Origin: Oscillospiraceae bacterium
GTDB taxonomy: Bacteria; Bacillota; Clostridia; Oscillospirales; SIG627
Direction: 5' to 3'
Assembly: GCA_015065325.1 (NCBI GenBank)
Contig: SVQO01000003.1
Location: 1-64,000 of the forward strand
DNA length: 64,000 nucleotides
Shown: in pieces, positions 17,233 to 26,122 of the stretch
Position numbering within the stretch: position 1 is the first letter of the stretch
Layout of the letters: each line of letters starts with the position of its first letter
Position numbers and translations under genes: made by a program
Notes under the pieces: generated by a model
The model's database searches: none
Told to the model about the DNA's origin: nothing
What the model saw: only the letters and a program-made list of their open reading frames with translations

Positions 17233-18630
17233 TCAAACCGCTTCCCGATTTAGTTTTTTTCTGTAATAGCGGTAACAGAAGAATTGCGCAACACCTGAGA
17301 TCGCCCAGGAGATCGGATAACACCAAAGAAGTATCTTATAGTCGTGCAAAAGCGTTTCAAAGGTAGGATCCGCTCCGCCGATCGCCAAAGCGGGATACGC
17401 GAGGAGCACCCAGATGATACGCGGGACGCAAATGCAAACGACGTTCAAAGCGGAAGGCAAAACGGATTTTCCCATTCCTCTCATACAACCGATACTGAGC
17501 TCCGGAATCACGTAAATCGCGTAGCTTCCGCACAAAATGGCAATACGGGCGGCACCCAGCAAAACCACCGGATCCTCACGGGTAAAAAGACGCATGATCC
17601 ACGGTGCCGAAAAGACCGAAATCACACCGATCACAAGGAACAGTGAGATTGCCATAAGGGTTGCCGTTTTCCAAAGCTTATCGATCCGATCGTATTTTTT
17701 CGCGCCGTAATTCTGCCCCGCAAAGCTGATACAAGCGGTGTAGAAAGCAACCAGCACCTGATAAAGGATGGCATCCACGTTATGAGCCGCGGAATTGGCG
17801 GCAAGGACGTCTTTTCCCAGTTTATTCAGTGCCGCTACGATAATCACGTTGGAAAGACTGAACACCATACTGTTCAATCCGCTGGGGATTCCCACTCCCG
17901 CAATGGGACGAACCGCTTTTCCGAGAGAGAGTTCGGACAAGCGCAGGCGGAATTCCCCGTGAGGAGAAAACAGGATCCAAAGAACGGCGGCTGCGGAGAG
18001 ATAGTAAGATATTACCGTGGCAAGCGCAACGCCGGCAGACTCCATATTGAAGGCGAGAACGAATATGAAATTCAAGATCACGTTGACCAGACCGGAGGTC
18101 ATCAGGATATACATCGGTCGCTTGGTATCTCCGTGAGAACGGAGAATGCCTGCACCGAAGTTATAAAGCAAGCTACCCGGCTGACCAAGGAAAATGATCC
18201 GCATATAAAGTGCCCCCTGCTCCCGCACGACCCCCACCGGAGTACCGGTCAGGGCGAGCAAGTGTTCGGCAAAAATCACACCGAGGATCCCGATCCCGAT
18301 TCCGCAAACTGCGGCAAGCAAAAGGGAGGTGTGCATGGCACGCCGCAATTCCGTCTCTTGTTTTGCCCCGTACAGACGAGCGCAAACCACGTTGGCACCC
18401 ACCGCAAGTCCCAGGAACAAATTCAGACACAAAGCGGTGATAGCAGTGGTGGAGCCAACCGCCGCCATTGCGATCGTAGGCTCATCGGCACAGTTTCCGA
18501 CTACCGCCATATCCGCGGTATGATAAAGCTGTTGAAGCAAATTGGTGAAAATAATGGGGATTGCAAATATCAGCATCTTTTTCAGGACGGAGCCCTGTGT
18601 CAAATCCGTTTTATTTTTTACAGTTGTCAT
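17233..18630 (-). CDS. MATE-family efflux transporter
   Basis: 465 residues, starting MTTVKNKTDLTQGSVLKKML and carrying SFAGQNYGAKKYDRIDKL near residue 295. It has about 12 membrane segments of the MatE domain pair. The N-terminal DLTQGSVLKKMLIFAIP block is shared with all four MATE modules in this cluster, pointing to local duplication. It lies 29 bases upstream of the double MATE gene on the same strand and is probably co-transcribed with it. Substrate unknown. Confidence 0.93.
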   Translation of the reverse strand: MTTVKNKTDLTQGSVLKKMLIFAIPIIFTNLLQQLYHTADMAVVGNCADEPTIAMAAVGSTTAITALCLNLFLGLAVGANVVCARLYGAKQETELRRAMHTSLLLAAVCGIGIGILGVIFAEHLLALTGTPVGVVREQGALYMRIIFLGQPGSLLYNFGAGILRSHGDTKRPMYILMTSGLVNVILNFIFVLAFNMESAGVALATVISYYLSAAAVLWILFSPHGEFRLRLSELSLGKAVRPIAGVGIPSGLNSMVFSLSNVIIVAALNKLGKDVLAANSAAHNVDAILYQVLVAFYTACISFAGQNYGAKKYDRIDKLWKTATLMAISLFLVIGVISVFSAPWIMRLFTREDPVVLLGAARIAILCGSYAIYVIPELSIGCMRGMGKSVLPSALNVVCICVPRIIWVLLAYPALAIGGADPTFETLLHDYKILLWCYPISWAISGVAQFFCYRYYRKKLNREAV

Positions 18631-18722
18631 TCAAAAAAAGCACTCCTTCTCATCGTATTCCCCATTATAGCACAAATTTTGCTTTTTGGGTCGGAAAATT
18701 CGTTTTTATTAAAAAAAGAAAA

Positions 18723-18755
18723 CGCAGTACAAAGGCACACAGCCCTTGCACTGCG
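18723..18755 (-). terminator. Terminator after the third MATE gene
   Basis: On the minus strand the 13-base imperfect stem CGCAGTGCAAGGG / CCTTTGTACTGCG is followed by TTTTCTTTTTTT. It ends the transcript of the 18761-20161 gene, so the other MATE genes need their own promoter. Confidence 0.85.
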
Positions 18756-18760
18756 ATATT

Positions 18761-20161
18761 TTACGTAGATACGGAATCCGCTTCCGCGGCAAAACGCTTC
18801 GCTTCAACTTTTCGGTAATAGAAATAACTGATCGCCTGGGCGATGGCGGAAAGCGCCCAAGAGATCGGATAGCACCAAAGGAGCATCACGTAATTGTAAG
18901 GCTTATCCGCAGTCACCAGTAACGGATAAAAGGCAAGAACCCAAACAATACGGGGAACGCAAATAAAGAACGCGTTCAACACCGTAGGCATCAAGGATTT
19001 TCCCATACCACGACAGCAACCGATCGCCATTTCCGATACGCAATAAAGCACGTAACCGGCGCCCATCATGAACACACGGGAAACGCCGACGGAAACGGCT
19101 GCTTGGTTCTTCGAAAAAATACCCACGAAAAATTGAGGGAACAAAAACAGAAATGCATCTGTCAAAAGGATCAGACCGATGGAAAGGATCGAGCTCCATA
19201 AGAAGAGCTTATCGATCCGCTTCAAATTCTTCGCCCCGTAATTCTGCCCCGAGAAGCTAACGGCGGCGGAATAGAAGGCGGCGATGATCTGGTAGGTCAT
19301 GGTATCCACGTTGGACGCGGCGGTATTCCCCGCAAGGACTATTTTGCCCAGCTCGTTGACTTCCTTCACGATCAACACGTTGGACAGGCTGAAAACGATA
19401 CCGTTCAACCCGCAAGGGACGCCGACTTTTACAATGTCGATCGTTTCTTTTTTCGAAACGCGCAGTTCCTTTACGGTCAATCGGTATTCTCCGTGAGCGT
19501 GGAAAAGAATATAGAGAACCGCCGACGCCGAAAGGTAGAGAGCGACGACCGTAGCGAGAGCCACGCCCGCGGCATCCATTTTTAATCGGATCACGAACAG
19601 AAGATTCAAAAGCACGTTGATCAGACCGGTTGTGATCAGAATATACATAGGCCGCTTGGTATCTCCGTGCGCACGGAGAATTCCAGCACCGAAGTTAAAC
19701 AGCAGACTGGCAGGCTGTCCAAGAAAGACGATCTGCATGTAATCCGTTGCCTGAGGAAGGACTTCGGAAGGAGAATGCATCACTTTATCCAAAAGAAAAG
19801 GGGTGGCGAAATATCCCGCGATGCCGATCACCACACCGCTGACGGCCGCGATGATCAAGCTGCTGTGCATCGTGCGGCGGAGAGACTCATGCTTGCCCGA
19901 GCCGTACAGATTGGCACAAACCACGTTGGCTCCCACTGCAAGACCGAGAAACAAATTGAGAAACAGATTGGTAATGGATGCGGTAGAGCCTACGGCGGCA
20001 AGAGAAATTTCCTTTTCAACCGCATAATTTCCCACCACGTAGGTATCGGCGCACTGGTACAGCTGCTGAAGTAAATTCGCCAGCAAAATGGGGAAAGCAA
20101 AAATCACCAGTTTTTTGACAACCGGTCCCTTGGTCAAGTCTATGGAATGTTTCGCAGCCAC
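18761..20161 (-). CDS. MATE-family efflux transporter
   Basis: 466 residues if translation begins at the GTG at 20161 (MAAKHSIDLTKGPVVKKLV), which has AGAGGTG six bases upstream and mirrors the MATTHSMDLTKG start of the neighbouring MATE. An earlier GTG at 20170 falls inside the ribosome binding site. It carries SFSGQNYGAKNLKRIDKL near residue 290 and about 12 membrane helices. It has its own promoter (20191-20218) and terminator (18723-18755). It is the founding or most upstream copy of the four-module MATE cluster. Substrate unknown. Confidence 0.92.
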   Translation of the reverse strand: MAAKHSIDLTKGPVVKKLVIFAFPILLANLLQQLYQCADTYVVGNYAVEKEISLAAVGSTASITNLFLNLFLGLAVGANVVCANLYGSGKHESLRRTMHSSLIIAAVSGVVIGIAGYFATPFLLDKVMHSPSEVLPQATDYMQIVFLGQPASLLFNFGAGILRAHGDTKRPMYILITTGLINVLLNLLFVIRLKMDAAGVALATVVALYLSASAVLYILFHAHGEYRLTVKELRVSKKETIDIVKVGVPCGLNGIVFSLSNVLIVKEVNELGKIVLAGNTAASNVDTMTYQIIAAFYSAAVSFSGQNYGAKNLKRIDKLFLWSSILSIGLILLTDAFLFLFPQFFVGIFSKNQAAVSVGVSRVFMMGAGYVLYCVSEMAIGCCRGMGKSLMPTVLNAFFICVPRIVWVLAFYPLLVTADKPYNYVMLLWCYPISWALSAIAQAISYFYYRKVEAKRFAAEADSVST

Positions 20162-20190
20162 GCATATCACCTCTGAATAACACTAGTGAG

Positions 20191-20218
20191 ATTTTAGCAC
20201 GAAAAAAGAAAAAATCAA
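20191..20218 (-). promoter_or_regulatory. Promoter of the third MATE gene
   Basis: Minus strand: -35 TTGATT (20213-20218), 16-base spacer, -10 TAAAAT (20191-20196), about 30 bases before the proposed GTG start. Confidence 0.55.
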
Positions 20219-20298
20219 TAGAAACGGCGTGATTTTATAAACTTTTTCCAAACTTTTGGGGAATTTTGTACCGACGGGAACTTTTCCCTGTTTTCGCC

Positions 20299-20327
20299 TT
20301 GACTTTCGTATAAAAGTTTGCTATATT
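20299..20327 (+). promoter_or_regulatory. Promoter of the yicC-rsgA housekeeping operon
   Basis: -35 TTGACT (20299-20304), 17-base spacer, -10 TATATT (20322-20327). It is followed by an A/T-rich leader to the yicC ATG at 20386. No terminator is visible until 31930, so up to twelve genes may be co-transcribed from here. Confidence 0.7.
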
Positions 20328-20385
20328 ATATAATAATATATTTTTATAATGCCTACTTTGTGCACCGAGAAAGTGAGGATTCAAT

Positions 20386-21264
20386 ATGCTGAAAAGTATG
20401 ACCGGTTACGGTCGCTGCTCCGATTGCATCGACGGATTTGAGATCAGCTTCGAGATCCGCAGCGTCAACAACCGTTATCTGGACACCAACATCCGGCTCC
20501 CCAGAATTTACGGATATTTGGAAGAAAAGATCAAAAAAGCCATTCAGAAAAAGGCCGCCCGCGGAAAGGTAGATGCTTTTCTCACCGTGGAACGTCCAGC
20601 CGGAGAAGCCACCGAGATCGTTCTGGACGAGGCGCTTGCCGCTCAGTACGTGGGGGCTCTGCGCAAGATCGCGGAGAATCACGGACTGCGTGACGACATC
20701 TCCGTTTCCTCCGTAGCCAGATTTTCCGACATTTTCTCCAAGAAGGTAAAGGAGGATGATGCCGACGCAGTTTGGAATGCGGTAGAGCCCGTGGTGGAAA
20801 AGGCGTTGGACGCTTTCCTGACCATGCGCGAAAAAGAGGGAGAGAACCTGTTCCGTGATCTGGACGCCCGTCTGGACAGGATGGAGCAGATCCTTGAAAG
20901 CATCAAAGCCCATTCCGCCGAGGCTCTCGGTGAGTATCGGGATAAGCTGGAGGCGAGACTGCAGGAATATCTTGCCGACACGCAGATCGACCAGTCCAGG
21001 CTTCTGACCGAGGTAGGCATCATCGCCGATAAGATCGACACGGGTGAGGAGATCACCCGCCTTGCCAGCCACATTGACCAATTTCGCAAACTGATCCGCC
21101 AGGACACCCCCTCCGGACGCACCATGGATTTTCTGACACAGGAACTGAACCGCGAGGTCAACACCATCGGCTCCAAGTGCTCTCAGCTTGCCGTAACGAG
21201 TCTTGTCATCGACGCCAAAAACGAGATCGAACGCATTCGCGAGCAGATCCAGAACATCGAGTAA
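20386..21264 (+). CDS. yicC: YicC-family endoribonuclease-like protein
   Basis: 292 residues, the full family length. The N-terminal block MLKSMTGYGRC and the segment SVNNRYLDTNIRLP are diagnostic. The C-terminal DUF1732 half includes EITRLASHIDQFRKLI and GRTMDFLTQELNREVNTIGSK. YicC proteins are reported as endoribonucleases. It heads the operon, with a GAGGATT ribosome binding site, and is nine bases from the next gene, the usual yicC-remA-gmk-rpoZ order of Firmicutes. Confidence 0.95.
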   Translation: MLKSMTGYGRCSDCIDGFEISFEIRSVNNRYLDTNIRLPRIYGYLEEKIKKAIQKKAARGKVDAFLTVERPAGEATEIVLDEALAAQYVGALRKIAENHGLRDDISVSSVARFSDIFSKKVKEDDADAVWNAVEPVVEKALDAFLTMREKEGENLFRDLDARLDRMEQILESIKAHSAEALGEYRDKLEARLQEYLADTQIDQSRLLTEVGIIADKIDTGEEITRLASHIDQFRKLIRQDTPSGRTMDFLTQELNREVNTIGSKCSQLAVTSLVIDAKNEIERIREQIQNIE

Positions 21265-21273
21265 GGAGTTTTT

Positions 21274-21513
21274 ATGATCGAGATCGGTTTTGGCAATTAC
21301 GTAGCCTCATCCCGCGTGGTAGCGGTAGCAGGTCCGGAGTCCGCTCCCATTAAGCGCCTTGTTCAGGATGCCAAGGACGCGGGAATCGCAGTGGACGTTA
21401 CCAGCGGTAAGAAAACTCATTCCGTTCTGTTGACCGACAGCGGACACGTCATTTTATCCGTACTGACCCCCGACGAGGTACAAAAGCGCCTTGCCGAAAA
21501 AAGTCAAAAGTAG
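21274..21513 (+). CDS. remA: DUF370/RemA-family regulatory protein
   Basis: 79 residues. The N-terminal part IEIGFGNYVASSRVVAVAGPESAPIKRL matches the RemA/DUF370 family (MLINIGFGNxV type); in Bacillus RemA is a DNA-binding activator of matrix and osmoprotection genes. The position between yicC and gmk is the conserved one. The start has AAGGAG upstream. Whether it regulates matrix genes here is inference. Confidence 0.9.
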   Translation: MIEIGFGNYVASSRVVAVAGPESAPIKRLVQDAKDAGIAVDVTSGKKTHSVLLTDSGHVILSVLTPDEVQKRLAEKSQK

Positions 21514-21525
21514 CAGGAGGTATTT

Positions 21526-22143
21526 ATGAAGCCACAGGTTCTGATCGTTTCCGGCTTCGCAGGCTCGGGTAAGGGAACCGTATTCAAGATCGCAAGCACC
21601 CTTTTCCCCAAGCTAAAGCTCAGCGTATCCATGACGACCCGTGCACCCCGTCCCGGCGAGATTGACGGCGTGCACTATTACTTCGTTACCAAAGAAGAAT
21701 TTCTGAAAACGCTTTCCGCAAACGGATTTTTCGAACACACCGAATATTGCGGCAACTATTACGGCACACCGAAAAAGCAATTTTTCCAAATGGTGGAAGA
21801 AGGCTTTACCCCCGTTTTGGAGATTGAGACGGACGGTGCCCTGCAAGCCATGAAGGAGCTGGACAGCTATGCATCCGTATTCCTGTCCCCGCCCGACTTC
21901 AAAACCCTGGAGGAGCGTCTCCGCGGCAGAGGCACGGAAACAGAGCAGTCCATTCTCCGCCGCCTTTCCACCGCAAAGGAGGAGCTGGAGCTGATACGTG
22001 AATATCAGCATCTGATCGTCAACTATAACGGTCGCTCCGAGGACGCGGCAAAGGCGATCGCCCAGATCGCCGAGACCGGCGAAAGCGACAGCAGCGTGAT
22101 CATTCGTGACAAAGAAGCTTTCATTGAAAACTTCTTGAAATAA
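21526..22143 (+). CDS. gmk: Guanylate kinase
   Basis: Phosphorylates GMP to GDP. The 205-residue protein has the P-loop GFAGSGKGTVF (residues 9-19), the GMP-binding segment SMTTRAPRPGEIDGVHYYFV and the RLRGRGTE lid-type block. RBS GCAGGAGG lies before the ATG at 21526. It is 12 bases from remA and 37 bases before the omega-subunit gene, the usual arrangement gmk-rpoZ. Confidence 0.96.
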   Translation: MKPQVLIVSGFAGSGKGTVFKIASTLFPKLKLSVSMTTRAPRPGEIDGVHYYFVTKEEFLKTLSANGFFEHTEYCGNYYGTPKKQFFQMVEEGFTPVLEIETDGALQAMKELDSYASVFLSPPDFKTLEERLRGRGTETEQSILRRLSTAKEELELIREYQHLIVNYNGRSEDAAKAIAQIAETGESDSSVIIRDKEAFIENFLK

Positions 22144-22180
22144 ACAAAAAACTTTTTTATAAAATTTTGGAGGAACCATT

Positions 22181-22435
22181 ATGATCTATCCGTCTATTGC
22201 AGAACTTTCCGACGAGGGAGTAAACCGCTACGCGCTTTCCATTGCCACTGCAAAGAGCGCAAGAAAAATCACCGACGAGCAGCTGGCAAAGGCTGAGGCA
22301 AACCAGGAAGCCAAGGAGGACAAGTACTCCTCTTATTCTTCCAAGAAGACTGAAGCTCCCGAAAAGCCCGTAAAGGAAGCCATCGGAAAGCTTTACACCA
22401 GAGAGTATAAAGTCATCCTTCCCGACGAGGAATAA
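22181..22435 (+). CDS. rpoZ: DNA-directed RNA polymerase omega subunit
   Basis: 84 residues. MIYPSIAELSDEGVNRYALSI and ATAKSARKI correspond to the omega family's 'P...L......YSLV...AKRARQL' region. The C-terminal half is a charged, lineage-specific tail (ANQEAKEDKYSSYSS). The gmk-rpoZ-priA position supports the call. RBS GGAGGAACC. It stabilises the beta-prime subunit during polymerase assembly. Confidence 0.88.
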   Translation: MIYPSIAELSDEGVNRYALSIATAKSARKITDEQLAKAEANQEAKEDKYSSYSSKKTEAPEKPVKEAIGKLYTREYKVILPDEE

Positions 22436-22454
22436 ATTCAAGGGAGCCGAGCAC

Positions 22455-24704
22455 ATGGAAAAGACCCGTATTGCCAAGGTGCGGCTGCTTTCCACCGCAA
22501 AGGCAACGGACAGGATCTTCGATTATCTCTGCCCGTGGGAAATTCCTGTGTTCCGCGGCGCGGTGGTGAAAATTCCGTTTGGAAAAGGCAACCGTGAGAC
22601 CTTCGGCATCGTTCTTGACGTAGCGGAAGAAGTACCCGCCATGCAGTTGAAAAGCATTCTCACCGTATTCCCGCGAGAGATCGGGCTCAGTGAAGAATTG
22701 ATGGAGCTTTGCGACTATTTGCGGGAACAGATCTTCTGCACCTTCGGTGATGCCGCTCGCGCCATTATTCCCTCCCCCGTTTATCAAAAAAAAGCAAAGA
22801 CCGTTCGCATCCTTTCTTTGTCGGAGGGGATCGATCCGGAAACGGCGTTGGAGTCCTTTCGCGGAAAAAACAAAGAAAAATACGTCTCGCTTCTGCGCTA
22901 TCTTTCTTTGACGGACAAAGTGCAGGACAAGCTTTGCAAGGAGCTTTTTGAGCTGGACTCCGCAGGGATCTCTTTTTTGGAAAAGAAGGGGCTGATCCGA
23001 TCCGAGCTTTGTGAAGAAAGCAGGAGCCCCCTGGAAGCCCTGTCGGAGCTGAAGCGGGACGACAAGGAGATTTCCCTCTCCTCTGTCCAGCAGAAAGCGT
23101 TTGAAAAGCTTCGCGTTCTGGCGGACGGAAAAAAGGCGGCGGGTGCACTTTTGCACGGGATTACCGGAAGCGGTAAGACCCAAGTAATGCTTGCCCTTTG
23201 CGACCACGTTTTAAAGCAAGGAAAGACCGTTTTATTCTTGGTGCCCGAGATCGCCCTGACGGGACAAAGTGCACGCATTCTCTTTTCCCGATACGGAGAA
23301 AAGGTTGCCGTGCTTCATTCCGCGCTTTCCGAGGGAGAGCGTCGGGACACCTATATTTCCATCGGACGGGGAGACAAGCCCATCGTGCTGGGAACCCGAA
23401 GTGCCGTGTTTGCTCCCGTTCGAAACCTGGGACTGATCCTGATCGACGAGGAGCAGGACGGAAGCTATAAATCCGACACAGGACTGAAATATCACGCCCG
23501 TGACGTGGCAAGGTTTCGCTGTGCGAAAAACAACGCGCTTTTGCTTCTTGCCTCCGCAACCCCTGACATCGAATCCTATTACAAAGCAGAAAGCGGAAGC
23601 TATACCCTGGTCTCCCTGACGAAGCGCTACGGTTCCGCCACCCTTCCCAAGGTGGAGATCGTGGATCTGCGCCCCGAAAAGCGCCGTGACCCTTCTCTGA
23701 TGCTGGGCAAGCGTCTGCGGGAGGAGATCGCGAAGAATCTGGAAGCAGGCGAACAGACCATTCTGCTGATGAATCGGCGAGGCTATCGCCGCTTCGTATC
23801 CTGTATGGACTGCGGAGAGGTGATCCGCTGTCCGAATTGCAGTGTTTCCATGACCCTGCACAACACTGCCCGACAAAAGCTTTCCTGCCATTACTGCGGC
23901 TATGCCGAGGCAATGCCCGAGGTCTGCCCCCATTGCAATTCCAAGCATTTGGTAGCGCACGGCTTCGGCATTCAACAGCTGGAGGAGGAGCTTTCGCGGG
24001 TATTTCCCGAGGCGCGCCTTTTACGCCTGGATTCAGATACCACCGGCGGCAAAGCTTCCCACGATGAGATTCTGTCCGCCTTCCGAAACAGGCAAGCGGA
24101 CATTCTCATCGGGACCCAAATGGTCGCCAAGGGACATAATTTCCCCTGGGTAACGCTGGTAGGGATCGTAATGGCAGACAGTGCCCTTTACCTCAGCGAT
24201 TACCGAGCACCCGAGCACACCTTCTCCCTTTTGACACAGGTCATCGGTCGTGCCGGCAGAGCAGAGAAAAAAGGACGGGCACTGATCCAGACCCTGAACC
24301 CGCGCCACAACGTTTTTTCCCTGGCATCCGAGCAGGACTACGTGGAATTTTACCGTGGGGAGATCGCCCTGCGCAAGGAATTCACCTTTCCCCCGTTCTG
24401 TCAGATTGCAGTATTTACCATTGCCTGCGAAAATGAGCGCGAGGTGCTTCTGGCATCTAAGGCTTTTTCCGATCGACTTGAAAAAAATCTGTCGGGAGAA
24501 TTTTCCGACGTAAAATTCATCGTTTACGGTCCCTTCGAGGCGCCCGTTTACCGAATGAAAAATATTTACCGCAAGCGTTTTATCATCAAATACAAGAACA
24601 ATCCCCGTTCACGCGCTTTGTTGGATCGACTTCTCACCGAAGAAAGCGACCCGAGAAAGGGCGGTGCCAAGGTCACGCTTGACATCGGACCGGGATTGGT
24701 ATAA
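22455..24704 (+). CDS. priA: Primosomal replication restart helicase
   Basis: 749 residues, typical for PriA, which reloads the replisome at stalled forks. The N-terminal DNA-binding domain includes FDYLCPWEIPVFRGAVVKIP. The helicase core shows Walker A GITGSGKTQVML, the DEEQ box (IDEEQDGSYKSD), motif VPEIALTG and ASATPD. The zinc-binding insertion has paired cysteines: CMDCGEVIRCPNC, CHYCG and CPHC. C-terminal helicase motifs include GTQMVAKGHNFPWVTLVG and TQVIGRAGR. It is 19 bases after rpoZ and nine before def. Confidence 0.97.
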   Translation: MEKTRIAKVRLLSTAKATDRIFDYLCPWEIPVFRGAVVKIPFGKGNRETFGIVLDVAEEVPAMQLKSILTVFPREIGLSEELMELCDYLREQIFCTFGDAARAIIPSPVYQKKAKTVRILSLSEGIDPETALESFRGKNKEKYVSLLRYLSLTDKVQDKLCKELFELDSAGISFLEKKGLIRSELCEESRSPLEALSELKRDDKEISLSSVQQKAFEKLRVLADGKKAAGALLHGITGSGKTQVMLALCDHVLKQGKTVLFLVPEIALTGQSARILFSRYGEKVAVLHSALSEGERRDTYISIGRGDKPIVLGTRSAVFAPVRNLGLILIDEEQDGSYKSDTGLKYHARDVARFRCAKNNALLLLASATPDIESYYKAESGSYTLVSLTKRYGSATLPKVEIVDLRPEKRRDPSLMLGKRLREEIAKNLEAGEQTILLMNRRGYRRFVSCMDCGEVIRCPNCSVSMTLHNTARQKLSCHYCGYAEAMPEVCPHCNSKHLVAHGFGIQQLEEELSRVFPEARLLRLDSDTTGGKASHDEILSAFRNRQADILIGTQMVAKGHNFPWVTLVGIVMADSALYLSDYRAPEHTFSLLTQVIGRAGRAEKKGRALIQTLNPRHNVFSLASEQDYVEFYRGEIALRKEFTFPPFCQIAVFTIACENEREVLLASKAFSDRLEKNLSGEFSDVKFIVYGPFEAPVYRMKNIYRKRFIIKYKNNPRSRALLDRLLTEESDPRKGGAKVTLDIGPGLV

Positions 24705-24713
24705 GGAGTACCA

Positions 24714-25184
24714 ATGGCAATTCTCAACATCGTAAAAGACGGCGACGAAATTCTTCGCAAAAAATCCAAGGATATTGAAAAGATCGACGACAAACTTCTC
24801 ACCTTTATTCAAGATATGAAGGATACCATGGAAAAGGCGGGAGGCGTTGGTCTTGCCGCCGTACAGGTAGGAAAGCTTCGCCGTGTTTTGGTGATCAATA
24901 CCGGTGAGGAGGAACTGACCCTCATCAACCCGAAAATGCTGAAATCCGGCGGAAGCCAGGAGGACCTGGAAGGGTGCCTTTCCTGTCCCGGTCAATGGGG
25001 CATTACCCGCCGCCCCATGAAGGTCGAGGTGGAGACCTTGACCACCGAGGGCAAAAAGGTAAAGGTGAAGGCAGAGGGCTTTCTTGCCAAGGCCATCTGC
25101 CACGAAATGGATCATCTGGAAGGCAAGCTGTTTTACGACGACGCCGTTCGTATGCTGACCCAAGAGGAAATTGAGAATTTATGA
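24714..25184 (+). CDS. def: Peptide deformylase
   Basis: Removes the formyl group from nascent N-terminal methionine. The 156-residue protein has all three metal-site motifs: GVGLAAVQVG (residues 43-52), EGCLSCPG (around residue 86) and HEMDHLEG (around 128-135), with Cys and two His binding the metal. The start has a TAAGGAG ribosome binding site. Its stop overlaps the fmt start by four bases, coupling formylation and deformylation enzymes. Confidence 0.97.
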   Translation: MAILNIVKDGDEILRKKSKDIEKIDDKLLTFIQDMKDTMEKAGGVGLAAVQVGKLRRVLVINTGEEELTLINPKMLKSGGSQEDLEGCLSCPGQWGITRRPMKVEVETLTTEGKKVKVKAEGFLAKAICHEMDHLEGKLFYDDAVRMLTQEEIENL

Positions 25185-26122
25185 GAAATATCGTTTTTAT
25201 GGGCACCGGTCCCTTTGCTTTGGAAGCACTGACGGGTCTGTACGAAAGTCTTTCCGCGGATGACCGCCTGTCCGTTTACACCAAGGAATCAAAAAAGGCA
25301 GGGCGCGGAATGAAGGAAAAGGACGGCCCCGTGGCACTTTACGCCAAGGAAAAGGGACTGCCTCTCTATCAGCCCGCAACTCTGCGCACTCCCGAGGCAC
25401 AGGAGGAATTTGCCGCGATCGGAGCCGATCTTGCCATCGTAGCCTCCTACGGTCTGATTCTTCCCAAGGCGGTGCTGGATACACCCAAGCACGGTTGCAT
25501 CAACATTCACGCCTCTCTCCTTCCCCGTTATCGGGGTGCCGCTCCCATTAACCGTGCAATTATGGACGGAGAAGCACTTACGGGCGTCACTCTGCAGCAA
25601 ATGGACGAAGGTCTGGACACCGGCGATATCCTTTCCATTCGCGAAACTCCCATCGGAGAGACGGAATGTGCAGGAGAGCTTTTCGACCGACTTGCCGTTA
25701 TGGGAAAAGAAATGATGCTGGAGCTTTTGCCCGACGTGTTTGCGGGAACGCTAAAGCCGATCCCTCAAAATCACAACGAATCTACCTACGCCGCAAAGAT
25801 TACCAAGGAAGATCAGAGGGTAGATTTTTCCCGTCCCACCGCCGAGATCCTTGATCGGATCCGCGGTCTATGTCCCATTCCCAGCGCTTTTTGCTACACG
25901 AAAAAAGACGGAAAGCTGCTGAAGCTTCACGAGGCAGAGCGGGCAGACGGAAGCTTTTCCGGAGAAGTTGGTCAAATCGTAGAGGTCAAGCCCCGCGTTG
26001 TAGTCAAAACCTCGGACGGAGCCATTTTTCTGAATGTAATTCAACCCGAGGGAAAAGGTAAAATGAATGCGCGAGACGCCGTCAACGGCAGAAAACTGGA
26101 ACAGGGCGATCTTTTGATATGA
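25181..26122 (+). CDS. fmt: Methionyl-tRNA formyltransferase
   Basis: Formylates initiator Met-tRNA. It is 313 residues: N-terminal formyltransferase domain with INIHASLLPRYRGAAPINRA (the catalytic H and the SLLP hallmark) and MDEGLDTGDIL, then the C-terminal tRNA-binding OB-like domain from about residue 210. Its ends overlap def and rsmB by four bases each, so def-fmt-rsmB form one coupled block. Confidence 0.97.
   Translation: MRNIVFMGTGPFALEALTGLYESLSADDRLSVYTKESKKAGRGMKEKDGPVALYAKEKGLPLYQPATLRTPEAQEEFAAIGADLAIVASYGLILPKAVLDTPKHGCINIHASLLPRYRGAAPINRAIMDGEALTGVTLQQMDEGLDTGDILSIRETPIGETECAGELFDRLAVMGKEMMLELLPDVFAGTLKPIPQNHNESTYAAKITKEDQRVDFSRPTAEILDRIRGLCPIPSAFCYTKKDGKLLKLHEAERADGSFSGEVGQIVEVKPRVVVKTSDGAIFLNVIQPEGKGKMNARDAVNGRKLEQGDLLI

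Noticed and set aside
17782-18768. A 328-codon plus-strand frame opposite the second MATE gene
   Set aside because: Shadow of the MATE codon pattern; no RBS and no recognisable domain.
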